Made by a program: the position numbers and the translations under genes
DNA from: Lysinibacillus irui
GTDB lineage: Bacteria > Bacillota > Bacilli > Bacillales_A > Planococcaceae
Length of the DNA: 64,000 bases
Direction: 5' to 3'
NCBI RefSeq assembly: GCF_028877475.1
Contig: NZ_CP113527.1
Span: 365,501-429,500, forward strand
Shown here: positions 18,661 to 27,276 of the stretch, piece by piece
Numbering within the stretch: position 1 is the stretch's first letter
Layout: every line of letters begins with the position of its first letter
Notes under the pieces: model-generated
The model's input: the letters and a program-made list of their open reading frames with translations, nothing else
Told to the model about the DNA's origin: nothing
Database searches by the model: none

Positions 18661-20043
18661 TTATTTTTGTAATTCAGCAACCTCGAATAAATAGTCACTT
18701 AAAACACGTAAGCCTTTATCGAAGTTTTCTAGATGGAAGTGCTCGTTTGGTGCGTGGAAGTTTTCACTTGATAGACCAAAGCCCATTAACACCACAGGTA
18801 ATGCTAAAATTTCATCAAATGCAGCGACGATAGGAATAGAGCCACCACCACGTGTGTAAGCAGTTGGTACATTATACACTTTTTCATAAGAACGTCCTGC
18901 TGCTTGGATAAATGGATGGTCGAATGGAGTTAAGAATGGACGACCTTTATCGAATTCAGAAATGTTAATTTCCACACCAGCAGGCTTATGCTTTTCAACA
19001 TGCGCTTTTAAAAGGGCGACAATTTCATCAGGCTCTTGGTTTGGAACAAGACGACATGTGATTTTAGCGCCAGCTTCAGCAGGTAAAACTGTTTTGATGC
19101 CTTCACCAGAGAAACCACCAAATACACCATTCACCTCAAGTGTTGGACGTGCCCAAGTTCGTTCTAAGTATGAAAACCCTTGTTCACCGAATAATTCTTT
19201 TACGCCAACTTCCTGTTTAACTGATTCTTCATCAAAGCCAAGTGCAAGGTAAGCTTCACGTTCTTCCTCTGTTAAAGGCAATACTTTATCGTAGAAGCCA
19301 TCAACTTGAATTGTTCCATGTTCATCACGGAAGGATGCTAAAATTTCAGCTAATGCATGAATGGCATTTTGTACGCCACCACCGTAAAGTCCAGAGTGTA
19401 AATCTCCCTTAGCCCCACGAACATCAATTTGAATGCCTGTTAAACCACGTAAGCCATAGCAAACCGCAGGCTTACCAGGACCATAGAGACCTGTATCAGA
19501 AATTAAAATTAAATCTGCTTCTAATTTTTCCTTATTTTGCTCTACATAGGCTGGTAGGTGTGGGCTGCCGATTTCTTCTTCGCCTTCATAAATGAATTTA
19601 ACGTTAACTGGTAAAGTCCCCGTTGTCGCAAATAGTGCCTCAATCATTTTTAAGTGCATAAACACTTGCCCTTTATCATCACTAGCACCACGAGCAAATA
19701 ATTTATTGTCGCGAATTGTAGGATTAAACGGCTCACTATCCCATAAATTTAATGGATCAACCGGTTGCACATCATAGTGACCGTAAAATAAAATCGTTGG
19801 TTTTCCTTCAGCGTGTAGCCAATCTGCATAGACAACAGGGTGCCCAGCTGTTTGGGTAATAGAGATATTTTCAAGATTTAGTTTCTCAAACGCACTAGCT
19901 AACCATTGTGCGGCATGTTGGATATCTTCCTTATGTTCAGATAAAGAGCTAATACTTGGAATTCGTAAAAATTCCTTCAATTCATTTAAATGTGCTTCAC
20001 GATGTTCTACAAAATAAGCATCTAATTGCTGTAAATTAGTCAT
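18661..20043 (-). CDS. M20 family dipeptidase (carnosinase-like)
   Basis: 460-residue di-zinc metallopeptidase. Zinc ligands are visible in GHYDVQP, GASDDKGQ (bridging Asp), EGEEEIGS (catalytic Glu pair) and the C-terminal region EHFHLENF. The dimerisation lid domain lies at about residues 195-345. Length and motifs fit the CNDP-type dipeptidase group, which cleaves dipeptides in the cytoplasm; exact specificity is not visible. GAGGGATG precedes the ATG. Monocistronic. Confidence 0.88.
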   Translation of the reverse strand: MTNLQQLDAYFVEHREAHLNELKEFLRIPSISSLSEHKEDIQHAAQWLASAFEKLNLENISITQTAGHPVVYADWLHAEGKPTILFYGHYDVQPVDPLNLWDSEPFNPTIRDNKLFARGASDDKGQVFMHLKMIEALFATTGTLPVNVKFIYEGEEEIGSPHLPAYVEQNKEKLEADLILISDTGLYGPGKPAVCYGLRGLTGIQIDVRGAKGDLHSGLYGGGVQNAIHALAEILASFRDEHGTIQVDGFYDKVLPLTEEEREAYLALGFDEESVKQEVGVKELFGEQGFSYLERTWARPTLEVNGVFGGFSGEGIKTVLPAEAGAKITCRLVPNQEPDEIVALLKAHVEKHKPAGVEINISEFDKGRPFLTPFDHPFIQAAGRSYEKVYNVPTAYTRGGGSIPIVAAFDEILALPVVLMGFGLSSENFHAPNEHFHLENFDKGLRVLSDYLFEVAELQK

Positions 20044-20184
20044 CTAGCATCCCTCTTTCTAATATTTCGATAATAGAAATAGTATAGCATATCAAAACTC
20101 GAAAGTATTGAAAGCTGCGATTCTGATTTTATGATTCAGAGGGAGTAATTTTTTCTTTCAGCATAGATGCCTGTTTCATATATA

Positions 20185-20258
20185 AAAGACACTGTTGGCT
20201 CAACAGTGTCTTTGGGAGGATCTTCGCCACCGGGGGTTAATTCGGTTTGGTGGAGATC
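20185..20258 (-). terminator. Two consecutive hairpins, likely terminator of the serine acetyltransferase gene
   Basis: A perfect 13-bp stem AAAGACACTGTTG (20185-20197) with complement at 20201-20213 and a GCT loop ends in TTTTATAT when read on the minus strand. A second, imperfect stem (GATCT..CCACC with GGTGGAGATC) spans about 20220-20258. Confidence 0.7.
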
Positions 20259-20307
20259 TTTTATTTGTTAGCTCATCTATGAAATTTGTAGGGAAGATGA
20301 GTTTATA

Positions 20308-21234
20308 TTAACTCTTTTTTGTTTTACTGCTACTAATGTTTGGTGATGGTGGTGAGTTGTAGACACGTGAATAGGGTGGGATTGAATTCATTAGCCAAAT
20401 ATTACTGCCTAGCACTGAATCATGGCCGATCGTCGTCTCGCCACCTAAAATTGTTGCACCTGCATAAATAACGACATTATCCTCGATATTAGGATGTCGT
20501 TTAATTCCTTTAATTGGATTACCATTTTCATCAAGAGGGAAGCTTAATGCCCCTAATGTAACACTTTGATAGATTTTGACGTTATTGCCTATGTTACATG
20601 TTTCACCGATAACGACCCCTGTGCCATGGTCGATAAAGAAGGATTCTCCAATTGTTGCCCCTGGATGAATATCGATTCCTGTTAAACTGTGTGCATACTC
20701 TGACATAATACGTGGCACAATCGGTACTCCCTGTTCATATAGCTCGTGTGCAATACGGTGAATATATACAGCTACGATTGATGGATAGCTTAATAAAATC
20801 TCCTCTGTAGAAAGAGCAGCCGGGTCACCGTTGTATGCTGCCTGAATATCTGTTTGCAAAATTTTACGGATATTCGGGAATTGGGAGATTAACTTCATTA
20901 CAATACGGTCCGCATCCTCTTGACACGTGCAGTTGTCTGTATCGCTATTATATTCCATATTGTAAATTAATACTTTTTCAATGATATCACGTAAATCTAA
21001 TGCCGTTTCACGCAGTTTATTACTACTTACAATATTAATTCGAGTATTATCGATCGGTGGAGCCGTATGAATACCTGGGAACAGCACTTCGTGAAAATTA
21101 TCTAAAATTTTATAAATTTGATTGCGCCCAACAAAGCCTATTGAATTTTCGATATCAACATATTGCCGGTTAATATCGTTTAATGAACTTGTGATTTCTG
21201 GAACTTTTTCATTTAGCCAATCATTTAAATTCAT
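20308..21234 (-). CDS. epsC: Serine O-acetyltransferase (EpsC-type)
   Basis: 308-residue acyltransferase making O-acetylserine from serine and acetyl-CoA for cysteine synthesis. The N-terminal helical region is followed by a left-handed beta-helix with GIDIHPGATIG, FFIDHGTGVVIGETCNIGNNVKIYQSVTLGA and ATILGGETTIG hexapeptide repeats; the catalytic His lies in IDHGTG. The N-terminus is longer than in classical CysE, as in the EpsC-type SAT family. The start at 21234 opens MNLNDWLNEK; an upstream extension of 24 codons lacks a ribosome site. No cysteine-synthase gene is adjacent. Confidence 0.85.
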   Translation of the reverse strand: MNLNDWLNEKVPEITSSLNDINRQYVDIENSIGFVGRNQIYKILDNFHEVLFPGIHTAPPIDNTRINIVSSNKLRETALDLRDIIEKVLIYNMEYNSDTDNCTCQEDADRIVMKLISQFPNIRKILQTDIQAAYNGDPAALSTEEILLSYPSIVAVYIHRIAHELYEQGVPIVPRIMSEYAHSLTGIDIHPGATIGESFFIDHGTGVVIGETCNIGNNVKIYQSVTLGALSFPLDENGNPIKGIKRHPNIEDNVVIYAGATILGGETTIGHDSVLGSNIWLMNSIPPYSRVYNSPPSPNISSSKTKKS

Positions 21235-21673
21235 AAATAAATCACACCCTTCACTTTCATAATATAAAAATACTGATGTAATAAAAGTATATAGCATTTC
21301 ATCCATTTATGAGATAGTTATTCAAATTCTTTTAACAAGTATTATTTGAGAAGAAGTGTAATAAGTCTATATACAATATTTATATTTATTTGTAGATTAC
21401 TTTTTTATTTACCTCTGAAAAACTTGTAATTAAAAGGGATTCTCCTTTTGCTGTCGTTTGTTTATCCCCGCTAAAATGAACATACCTCAATATATTTATA
21501 AAATTAAATAATAACCTTATATATTTTAGAATTAACTAAAGATTAAAATGCCTGTAGAGGGAGGAGAGTATACTAAAAGTTTCATTTATACAAATCACAA
21601 AGTAGGGGGATGGCAGCATGGAATTCCTTGTTGTGATAATCGGAATTATTCGATAAAAATCAGGGGGTATATG
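21235..21673. other. Divergent intergenic region, no gene supported
   Basis: About 440 bp of AT-rich DNA between the divergent epsC and amidohydrolase genes, presumably carrying both promoters. A 41-codon upstream extension of the amidohydrolase frame (from 21548) has unlikely composition and is not treated as coding. No clear operator or riboswitch fold was recognised. Confidence 0.5.
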
Positions 21674-22831
21674 ATGAGTAACGCAGAATTTAAAAAACAA
21701 CTACAAGAATGGCGACAACAATTACACAGAATTCCTGAGACTGCTTTCGAGGAAGTAAAAACATCGGCTTATATAGCACAAGAACTCAAAAAGATGGGTT
21801 TAGAGGTACATGAAAATATCGGGCGTACAGGTGTTGTAGCAAGCCTTACTGTTGGAGAAGGGAACGGGATTATTGGATTACGAGCTGATATGGATGCATT
21901 AAATCTAATGGAAGTGAAGAAACTTCCTTATCGCTCAGAACATCAAGGAAAAATGCATGCATGTGGACATGATGGTCACATGACTACTTTATTAGGAGCC
22001 GCTAAATTACTTTCTACTCGAAAAAACTTTAATGGTACTGTTCGATTCATCTTTCAACCTGCTGAGGAAATTGGAAAAGGTGCTCAAGCGATGATGGACG
22101 ATAAATTATTTGAACGCTTCCCAGTTGACGCAATTTACGGCCTGCATAATATGCCGGGATTACCAGTTGGAACGATTCATACTAAGTCAGGTCCGATTAT
22201 GGCTAGCGAAGATAACTTTGTTATTCGAATTAAAGGAAAAGGCTCACATTCATCAAGTCCACATATGGGTATTGATCCTTTAGTAATAGCAGCAGAAATT
22301 ATTCTTGCACTTCAAACAGTAGTGGCGAGAAATCTAGATCCGCTTCAAACAGCAGTTGTATCATGTACAGAAATTCATTCAGATGGAATTCGAAATGCAA
22401 TTCCCTCTAATGTAGAAATTAAAGGAGATACGAGGAGCTTTACTCCAGAAGTTCAAAAACTTTTAGAAGAAAGAATGAGAAGTATTTGTGAAAGTATATG
22501 TGCCATGCACGGTGCAGAGTGCGAATTTGAGTATACTCATGAATTTTCGCCGACAATTAACTGGGATGAATGCAATGAAACGGCTATCATAGCAGCTAAC
22601 AATGTTGTTCGTGTAGAAAATACAAACAGTGATTGTGTACCAATCATGGCCTCGGAGGATTTTGGTAAATTTATAGAGGAAATTCCCGGCTGCTTTGTAT
22701 TCCTTGGAAGTAAAGATGAAGATGAAGAAGTCATTCCACTGCATAACTCCCATTACGATTACAATGACGCAATCTTAGAAACAGGTGCTGAATTCTTTGC
22801 CGAAATTATTAAACTATGTCTAGCAAAATAA
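21674..22831 (+). CDS. M20 family amidohydrolase (N-acyl-amino-acid hydrolase type)
   Basis: 385-residue M20D-type metallohydrolase that removes N-acyl groups from amino acids. Metal and catalytic motifs: LRADMDALNL, HACGHDGHMT, PAEEIGKGAQAM and GLHNMPG. AGGGGG precedes ATG-ATG; the second ATG (21674) has the better 6-nt spacing. The next gene, 34 bp on, is diaminopropionate ammonia-lyase, and E. coli likewise places an M20 gene (ygeY) beside ygeX. An N-acyl-diaminopropionate or related substrate is therefore a reasonable inference but not shown. Confidence 0.85.
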   Translation: MSNAEFKKQLQEWRQQLHRIPETAFEEVKTSAYIAQELKKMGLEVHENIGRTGVVASLTVGEGNGIIGLRADMDALNLMEVKKLPYRSEHQGKMHACGHDGHMTTLLGAAKLLSTRKNFNGTVRFIFQPAEEIGKGAQAMMDDKLFERFPVDAIYGLHNMPGLPVGTIHTKSGPIMASEDNFVIRIKGKGSHSSSPHMGIDPLVIAAEIILALQTVVARNLDPLQTAVVSCTEIHSDGIRNAIPSNVEIKGDTRSFTPEVQKLLEERMRSICESICAMHGAECEFEYTHEFSPTINWDECNETAIIAANNVVRVENTNSDCVPIMASEDFGKFIEEIPGCFVFLGSKDEDEEVIPLHNSHYDYNDAILETGAEFFAEIIKLCLAK

Positions 22832-22865
22832 TAGATTGCTTACAGAGAATTGGAGATGATTAAAT

Positions 22866-24059
22866 ATGAAGTTAGTAAAGCTTAATAGAAAGAAAAAACC
22901 TAGTATTAACATTGATTTTTTAGGCGTAGAGGAAGCTCAAAAAGTGCATACATTTCACAAAAGTTTCCCACAGTATGAACCAACACCTTTAGCTGTTTTA
23001 AATAAGTTGGCTCAGGAATTAAATGTTAGCAAAGTATTTGTCAAAGATGAATCATATCGCTTTGGATTGAACGCATTTAAAGCTTTAGGTGGTTCCTATG
23101 CGATTGGACAACACTTAGCAAGTCAATTAAATATTGATCCTGCCAATGTAACTTACGACAAGCTTGTTTCACCTGAAGTGAAAGAAAAATTAGGCGAAAT
23201 GACTTTTATTACTGCAACTGATGGAAATCACGGCAGAGGTGTCGCATGGACAGCAAAAAAATTGGAACAAAAATCTGTTGTATATATGCCTAAAGGATCT
23301 TCTGAGGAAAGATTACAACATATTAAAAACTTAGGAGCTAATGCATCTATTACTTCTGTTAATTATGATGATACGGTTCGTTTAGCTGCTGAACATGCTG
23401 AGAAAAATAATTGGGTATTGGTCCAGGACACAGCATGGGAAAACTACGAGGAAATACCAAAGAGAATTATGCAAGGCTATATCACAATGGTGGTAGAAAC
23501 ATATGAGCAGCTTAAGGAGATAGGTGAAAAGCCTACACATATCTTTATTCAAGCTGGTGTTGGCTCACTAGCAGCAACAGTTCAAGGTTTCTTCGCAAAC
23601 ATTTATGGTGAAGAGCGCCCAATTACCGTTGTTGTAGAACCAGACAAGGCAAATTGTATATTTAAAACGGCCGAAGCAAATGATGGTGAACTACACTATG
23701 TAAAAGGTGATATGGATACCATTATGGCAGGGTTGGCTTGCGGTGAACCAAGTACATTAGGTTGGGAAATTTTAAAAGATTATGCTGACGCCTTTCTTTC
23801 CTGCCCAGACAACATCGCTGCTCAAGGAATGAGAATTTTAGCAGCACCGATTAAGGGTGATGTACAAGTTATTTCAGGTGAATCTGGGGCAGTTGGGGTA
23901 GGGGCTGTAAGCGAAATTTTAAGACGAAGCCAGTACGCAGAATTAAAGGAACAATTAAACCTTACTGCAGATTCAAAAATTCTATTCTTTAGCACGGAAG
24001 GTGATACGGACGCCACACATTATAAAAAGGTTGTATGGGATGGGGCATATTCAATATAA
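22866..24059 (+). CDS. dpaL: Diaminopropionate ammonia-lyase
   Basis: 397-residue fold-type II PLP enzyme that converts 2,3-diaminopropionate to pyruvate and two ammonia. PLP-binding Lys72 lies in GLNAFKALGGSYA, substrate/PLP loops in TATDGNHGRGVAW, and the phosphate-binding Gly-rich loop is GVGSLAATVQGF; GESGAVGVGA is also conserved. Length matches E. coli YgeX (398). GGAGATGA precedes the ATG. It is the middle gene of amidohydrolase-dpaL-ridA, the last being broken. Pathway logic: deacylate, eliminate, then RidA detoxifies the enamine. Confidence 0.9.
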   Translation: MKLVKLNRKKKPSINIDFLGVEEAQKVHTFHKSFPQYEPTPLAVLNKLAQELNVSKVFVKDESYRFGLNAFKALGGSYAIGQHLASQLNIDPANVTYDKLVSPEVKEKLGEMTFITATDGNHGRGVAWTAKKLEQKSVVYMPKGSSEERLQHIKNLGANASITSVNYDDTVRLAAEHAEKNNWVLVQDTAWENYEEIPKRIMQGYITMVVETYEQLKEIGEKPTHIFIQAGVGSLAATVQGFFANIYGEERPITVVVEPDKANCIFKTAEANDGELHYVKGDMDTIMAGLACGEPSTLGWEILKDYADAFLSCPDNIAAQGMRILAAPIKGDVQVISGESGAVGVGAVSEILRRSQYAELKEQLNLTADSKILFFSTEGDTDATHYKKVVWDGAYSI

Positions 24060-24082
24060 ACCATCCTATAGGAGATAGCATA

Positions 24083-24466
24083 ATGAGTATTGAAAAAGTA
24101 TCAACAGATAAGGCATCAGCAGCAATTGGTCCTTATTGACAAGCAATTAAAGCTGGAGATTTTTTATTCGTGTCATGGCAGCTTACTATAAACCCTAAAA
24201 CAGGAGAGTTTCCAGAAGGGGGAGTAAAAGAGCAAGCTCATCAAGGTTTTAAAAACATAAAAAGTATTCTAGCAGATGCAGGGTTTAATTTTACAAATGT
24301 AGTGAAAAAATCATATTATTAAATAACATCAATGATTTTGCCACAGTAAATAAAATTTATATGAAATATTTTGCTGGTGATATTTTACCTGCTCATGCAG
24401 TTTATGCAGTGGTGTTTACCAAAAAATGCATTAGTAGAAATAGAGGTGATCGCATACTACAGATAA
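24083..24466 (+). pseudogene. RidA family enamine/imine deaminase, broken
   Basis: A complete RidA-like reading is recoverable but damaged. It has a good AGGAG and ATG, then MSIEKVSTDKASAAIGPY followed by TGA (24137-24139) where relatives have Ser of GPYSQAI. The frame resumes (QAIKAGDFLFVS..) to a second stop at 24320-24322. Homology continues in another frame (NDFATVNKIYMKYF, ILPAHAVYAVV) and shifts again to end LVEIEVIAY. That is one nonsense codon and two frameshifts. The usually conserved Gly of SGQ is Trp. RidA clears the reactive 2-aminoacrylate made by the upstream lyase. Confidence 0.9.
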
Positions 24467-24484
24467 AATATATTTTCCTAAATT

Positions 24485-24523
24485 AAAGGTTTAAGTCCGT
24501 TGTTTAATAGGACTTAAACCTTT
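24485..24523. terminator. Bidirectional terminator
   Basis: Perfect 14-bp stem AAAGGTTTAAGTCC (24485-24498) and complement (24510-24523) with an 11-nt loop, between convergent units. Confidence 0.85.
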
Positions 24524-25428
24524 TAATTTGAAGGTCCGTTATTTAAAATCTTTTTTTGATAGGCTAATGGAGTCGTACGCATTATTTCTTTAAATTTGCT
24601 AATGTAATAACTCGTACTATTAAATCCTACTTGATAAGCGACTTCCGTAACAGAAAAATCACTTCGCTGTAATAAATATAAGCTTTTTTTAATGCGATAA
24701 TCGATCACATAATTCAAAGGGCTCATTTTAAAATATCGTTTAAAATATCTACAGCATTCCGATTTACTAAGCTGCCCTGCACGTGCTATATCTGCTAACG
24801 TTATCTTTTCCATATAATATTGATGAATCCAACTTAGCATTCCTTTAACTCTATTGTTTTTCAATTCTTCTGATTCTATAAATTGTAATTGAAAACCACT
24901 AGCGATTAAATTCCTCCAAATAAACGTTAACTTAATTGATATATCAACCTCATATTTTTGTGGTTTTTGATCAATATATTGATATATTTGATAAATAGCA
25001 TTTAAGATATTCTTTCCCCAAAGTTCATCCGTATTTATTAGGATATAGGGTAAATTAGTTGCTTCTATATACGGTTTTACATAAATATTATAGAGCTCTT
25101 GCGATAAAATATAGTGAGGAGAGACGTTTAAGCAGATAAAAGTGCAACTTGTATTACTTTTTGACATATGCAATCGACCGCTATTTATAAACAAACCATC
25201 TCCTTCTTTAAGTTCGATGTATTCCTCATTTACTTGAAAAATTCCTTCACCCTGTAAAACGGAAACAAATTGAATTTCTTCATGCCAATGAAGGGGAACG
25301 TAACCATATATATGATTAGAGTTATCGTTTGAGATGACTGATTTATAGCATGCAATGGGCATAACAAAAGTATGATGTTTTGTTAATTCTCTTAAATTTT
25401 CATCAGTTGATACAATAATCTTTTGCAT
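24523..25428 (-). CDS. AraC family transcriptional regulator with cupin sensor
   Basis: 301-residue regulator. The N-terminal half is a cupin domain (YVPLHWHEEIQFV, GEGIFQVNEEYIELKEGDGLFINSG). The C-terminal 100 residues hold two helix-turn-helix units (LADIARAGQLSKSECCRYFK and VTEVAYQVGFNSTSYYISKFK). The ATG at 25428 follows GAGGTG by 6-7 nt; the GTG three codons earlier overlaps that site. It faces the diaminopropionate operon across a shared terminator, so control of that operon by a small-molecule ligand is possible but inferred. Confidence 0.88.
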   Translation of the reverse strand: MQKIIVSTDENLRELTKHHTFVMPIACYKSVISNDNSNHIYGYVPLHWHEEIQFVSVLQGEGIFQVNEEYIELKEGDGLFINSGRLHMSKSNTSCTFICLNVSPHYILSQELYNIYVKPYIEATNLPYILINTDELWGKNILNAIYQIYQYIDQKPQKYEVDISIKLTFIWRNLIASGFQLQFIESEELKNNRVKGMLSWIHQYYMEKITLADIARAGQLSKSECCRYFKRYFKMSPLNYVIDYRIKKSLYLLQRSDFSVTEVAYQVGFNSTSYYISKFKEIMRTTPLAYQKKILNNGPSN

Positions 25429-25512
25429 AAGTATCACCTCAATACTTTTCTTTTAGATTATTATAATTAATTTTTTCTTTTTTTGTCACTTATGTTAGCT
25501 GGTTTTCAAACC

Positions 25513-25558
25513 TAAAAAAAAGCGCCTGAAATTCGGAAAAAACCGAATTCAGACCCTT
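25513..25558 (-). terminator. Terminator of the two-gene SDR operon
   Basis: Read on the minus strand, GGTCTGAATTCGG pairs with CCGAATTTCAGGC (one bulge) around a T-rich loop, then runs into eight T. Confidence 0.75.
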
Positions 25559-25566
25559 TATGTTTA

Positions 25567-26310
25567 TTAATGAGCAGTGTAGCCACCATCGACAAGTAGA
25601 GTTGTACCATTGACAAAGCTTGAGTCGTCGCTCGCTAAGAAAAGTACAGCTTTGGCAATTTCTTCTGGTTTACCAAGACGACCTTGAGGATGAAGGGACG
25701 CTAAATATTCTTTCTTTTGAGCATCTACTTCAGCAAGTAAGGGTGTATCGATATAGCCAGGACATACTGCATTTACACGAATGCCTTGTTTAGCGTAAGC
25801 TGTACATAAATTTTGAGTTAATAATTTTACTCCGCCTTTTGCAGATGAATAGGCTGTAGGATTTGGTAAGGCAACGAAACTATGAATGGAACCAGCATTG
25901 ACAATAACGCCACCAGTTCCTTGGGCAAGGAATTGTTCAATTGCATATTTATCAGAAAGAAATACACCTGATAAATTAATATCAATGGTTCTTTTCCATT
26001 TTTCGAACGAGAGCTCATGTGCCGGTGCATCATCTGCTACGCCAGCATTTGCATACATAATATCAAGTTTACCGTATTTATTAACTGTTTCCTTAATCAT
26101 ATTTTGAATGTCTTCTTCGTTTGTTACATCTGTTTTTATGAATAATGTATCAAAACCTGCACCATTTAATTCTTCTGAGATACTTTGACCACGGTCAGAA
26201 AAATCGGCAATGACTACTTGGGCACCTTCTTGGACAAAGAGGCGTACTGTAGCCTCACCGATACCACTAGCACCGCCTGTTACGATCGCTACTTTATCTT
26301 GTAATTTCAT
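25567..26310 (-). CDS. Short-chain dehydrogenase/reductase
   Basis: 247-residue classical SDR: cofactor loop TGGASGIGEA, NAGVAD, catalytic Ser in NAGSIHS, YSSAKGG (Tyr/Lys pair) and CPGYIDTP. The C-terminus has the usual SSFVNGTTLLVDGGYTAH. Asp40 after the second strand (VVIADF) points to NAD(H) preference. The ATG at 26310 has AAAGGTGG about 8 nt upstream; the GTG four codons earlier was rejected. It follows another SDR gene by about 20 bp, so the two form an operon. Substrate unknown. Confidence 0.88.
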   Translation of the reverse strand: MKLQDKVAIVTGGASGIGEATVRLFVQEGAQVVIADFSDRGQSISEELNGAGFDTLFIKTDVTNEEDIQNMIKETVNKYGKLDIMYANAGVADDAPAHELSFEKWKRTIDINLSGVFLSDKYAIEQFLAQGTGGVIVNAGSIHSFVALPNPTAYSSAKGGVKLLTQNLCTAYAKQGIRVNAVCPGYIDTPLLAEVDAQKKEYLASLHPQGRLGKPEEIAKAVLFLASDDSSFVNGTTLLVDGGYTAH

Positions 26311-26330
26311 TTTAAAGACCACCTTTATTG

Positions 26331-27086
26331 TTATTTTGCAGTTGCTCCACCATCAATAACGAATTCAGCACCGGTTGAGAATGAAGATTCATCAGAAGCT
26401 AAAAATAGAACGGTTTGCGCTACTTCTTTGACAGAGCCTAAACGACCTAATGGGAACAAGTTTTTCCCTAACTCATCTTTAGAGCTTCCTATTGATGCTG
26501 ATGCATAATCTGCCATACCTGTATCAATATAGCCAGGATGAATAGAGTTGACGCGTACACCATATGGGGCATATTCCATTGCGGCATCTTTAGTCATAAT
26601 GCGAACAGCGCCTTTACTAGCTCCATATAATACATGTCCAGCAGCGCCTGTTAGACCAGCAATAGAAGAAGCATTTATAACAGAACCTTTATTTTGTTTA
26701 GCCATAAGTGGCATAATGTGCTTCATACCTAGGAAGACACCTGTTACATTAATGGACATTAAACGATTCCAATCAGATAGTTCGATCTCAGCGAGTGGTT
26801 TAATAATATAAATACCCGCATTGTTGAATAGGATATCTACTTTGTTAAATGTTTTTATTGTTTCGTCCGCGACTTTTTTCCAGTCATCTTCATTGCTAAC
26901 ATCATGACGAACAAATAATGCTTCTCCGCCAATAGCTTGAATATCTCGGATTGTGTCGTTACCAGATTGTTCATTTATATCAGTAATGACTACTTTTGCT
27001 CCTTCTTTAGCAAATAATAGTGCTGTTTCTTTCCCGATTCCTGTACCTCCACCTGTAATAATGGCTACTTTATTTTCCAGTCTCAT
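26331..27086 (-). CDS. Short-chain dehydrogenase/reductase
   Basis: 251-residue classical SDR, first gene of the pair: TGGGTGIGKE, NNAGIYI, NASSIAG (Ser), YGASKGA (Tyr/Lys), HPGYIDTGM and SSFSTGAEFVIDGGATAK. VVITDI after strand two suggests NAD(H) use. It resembles glucose-1-dehydrogenase/3-oxoacyl reductase-like SDRs; substrate unknown. The ATG at 27086 is about 10 nt after AAAGGTG. It is divergent from a GAF-LuxR regulator 190 bp away, which is the likely controller. Confidence 0.88.
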   Translation of the reverse strand: MRLENKVAIITGGGTGIGKETALLFAKEGAKVVITDINEQSGNDTIRDIQAIGGEALFVRHDVSNEDDWKKVADETIKTFNKVDILFNNAGIYIIKPLAEIELSDWNRLMSINVTGVFLGMKHIMPLMAKQNKGSVINASSIAGLTGAAGHVLYGASKGAVRIMTKDAAMEYAPYGVRVNSIHPGYIDTGMADYASASIGSSKDELGKNLFPLGRLGSVKEVAQTVLFLASDESSFSTGAEFVIDGGATAK

Positions 27087-27276
27087 TGCTAGCACGCACC
27101 TTTCATTATTTCGGTTTTATGGTTACCTAAGGATTCAAAAGTATTCGCATTGTTTAGCGATACTTTCATCTTACTCCTTTCAATTTGAAATACTATCCTA
27201 TAAGATGCTGTATAATATAGTGAGTGAATATCCTCCATTTATAGGGGTATTTTAGTGTGAAGGAGAAGATTTTCCT

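Noticed and set aside
21548..21670. 41-codon N-terminal extension of the amidohydrolase
   Set aside because: Composition is unlike the family N-terminus; AGGGGG sits correctly before the internal ATG pair.
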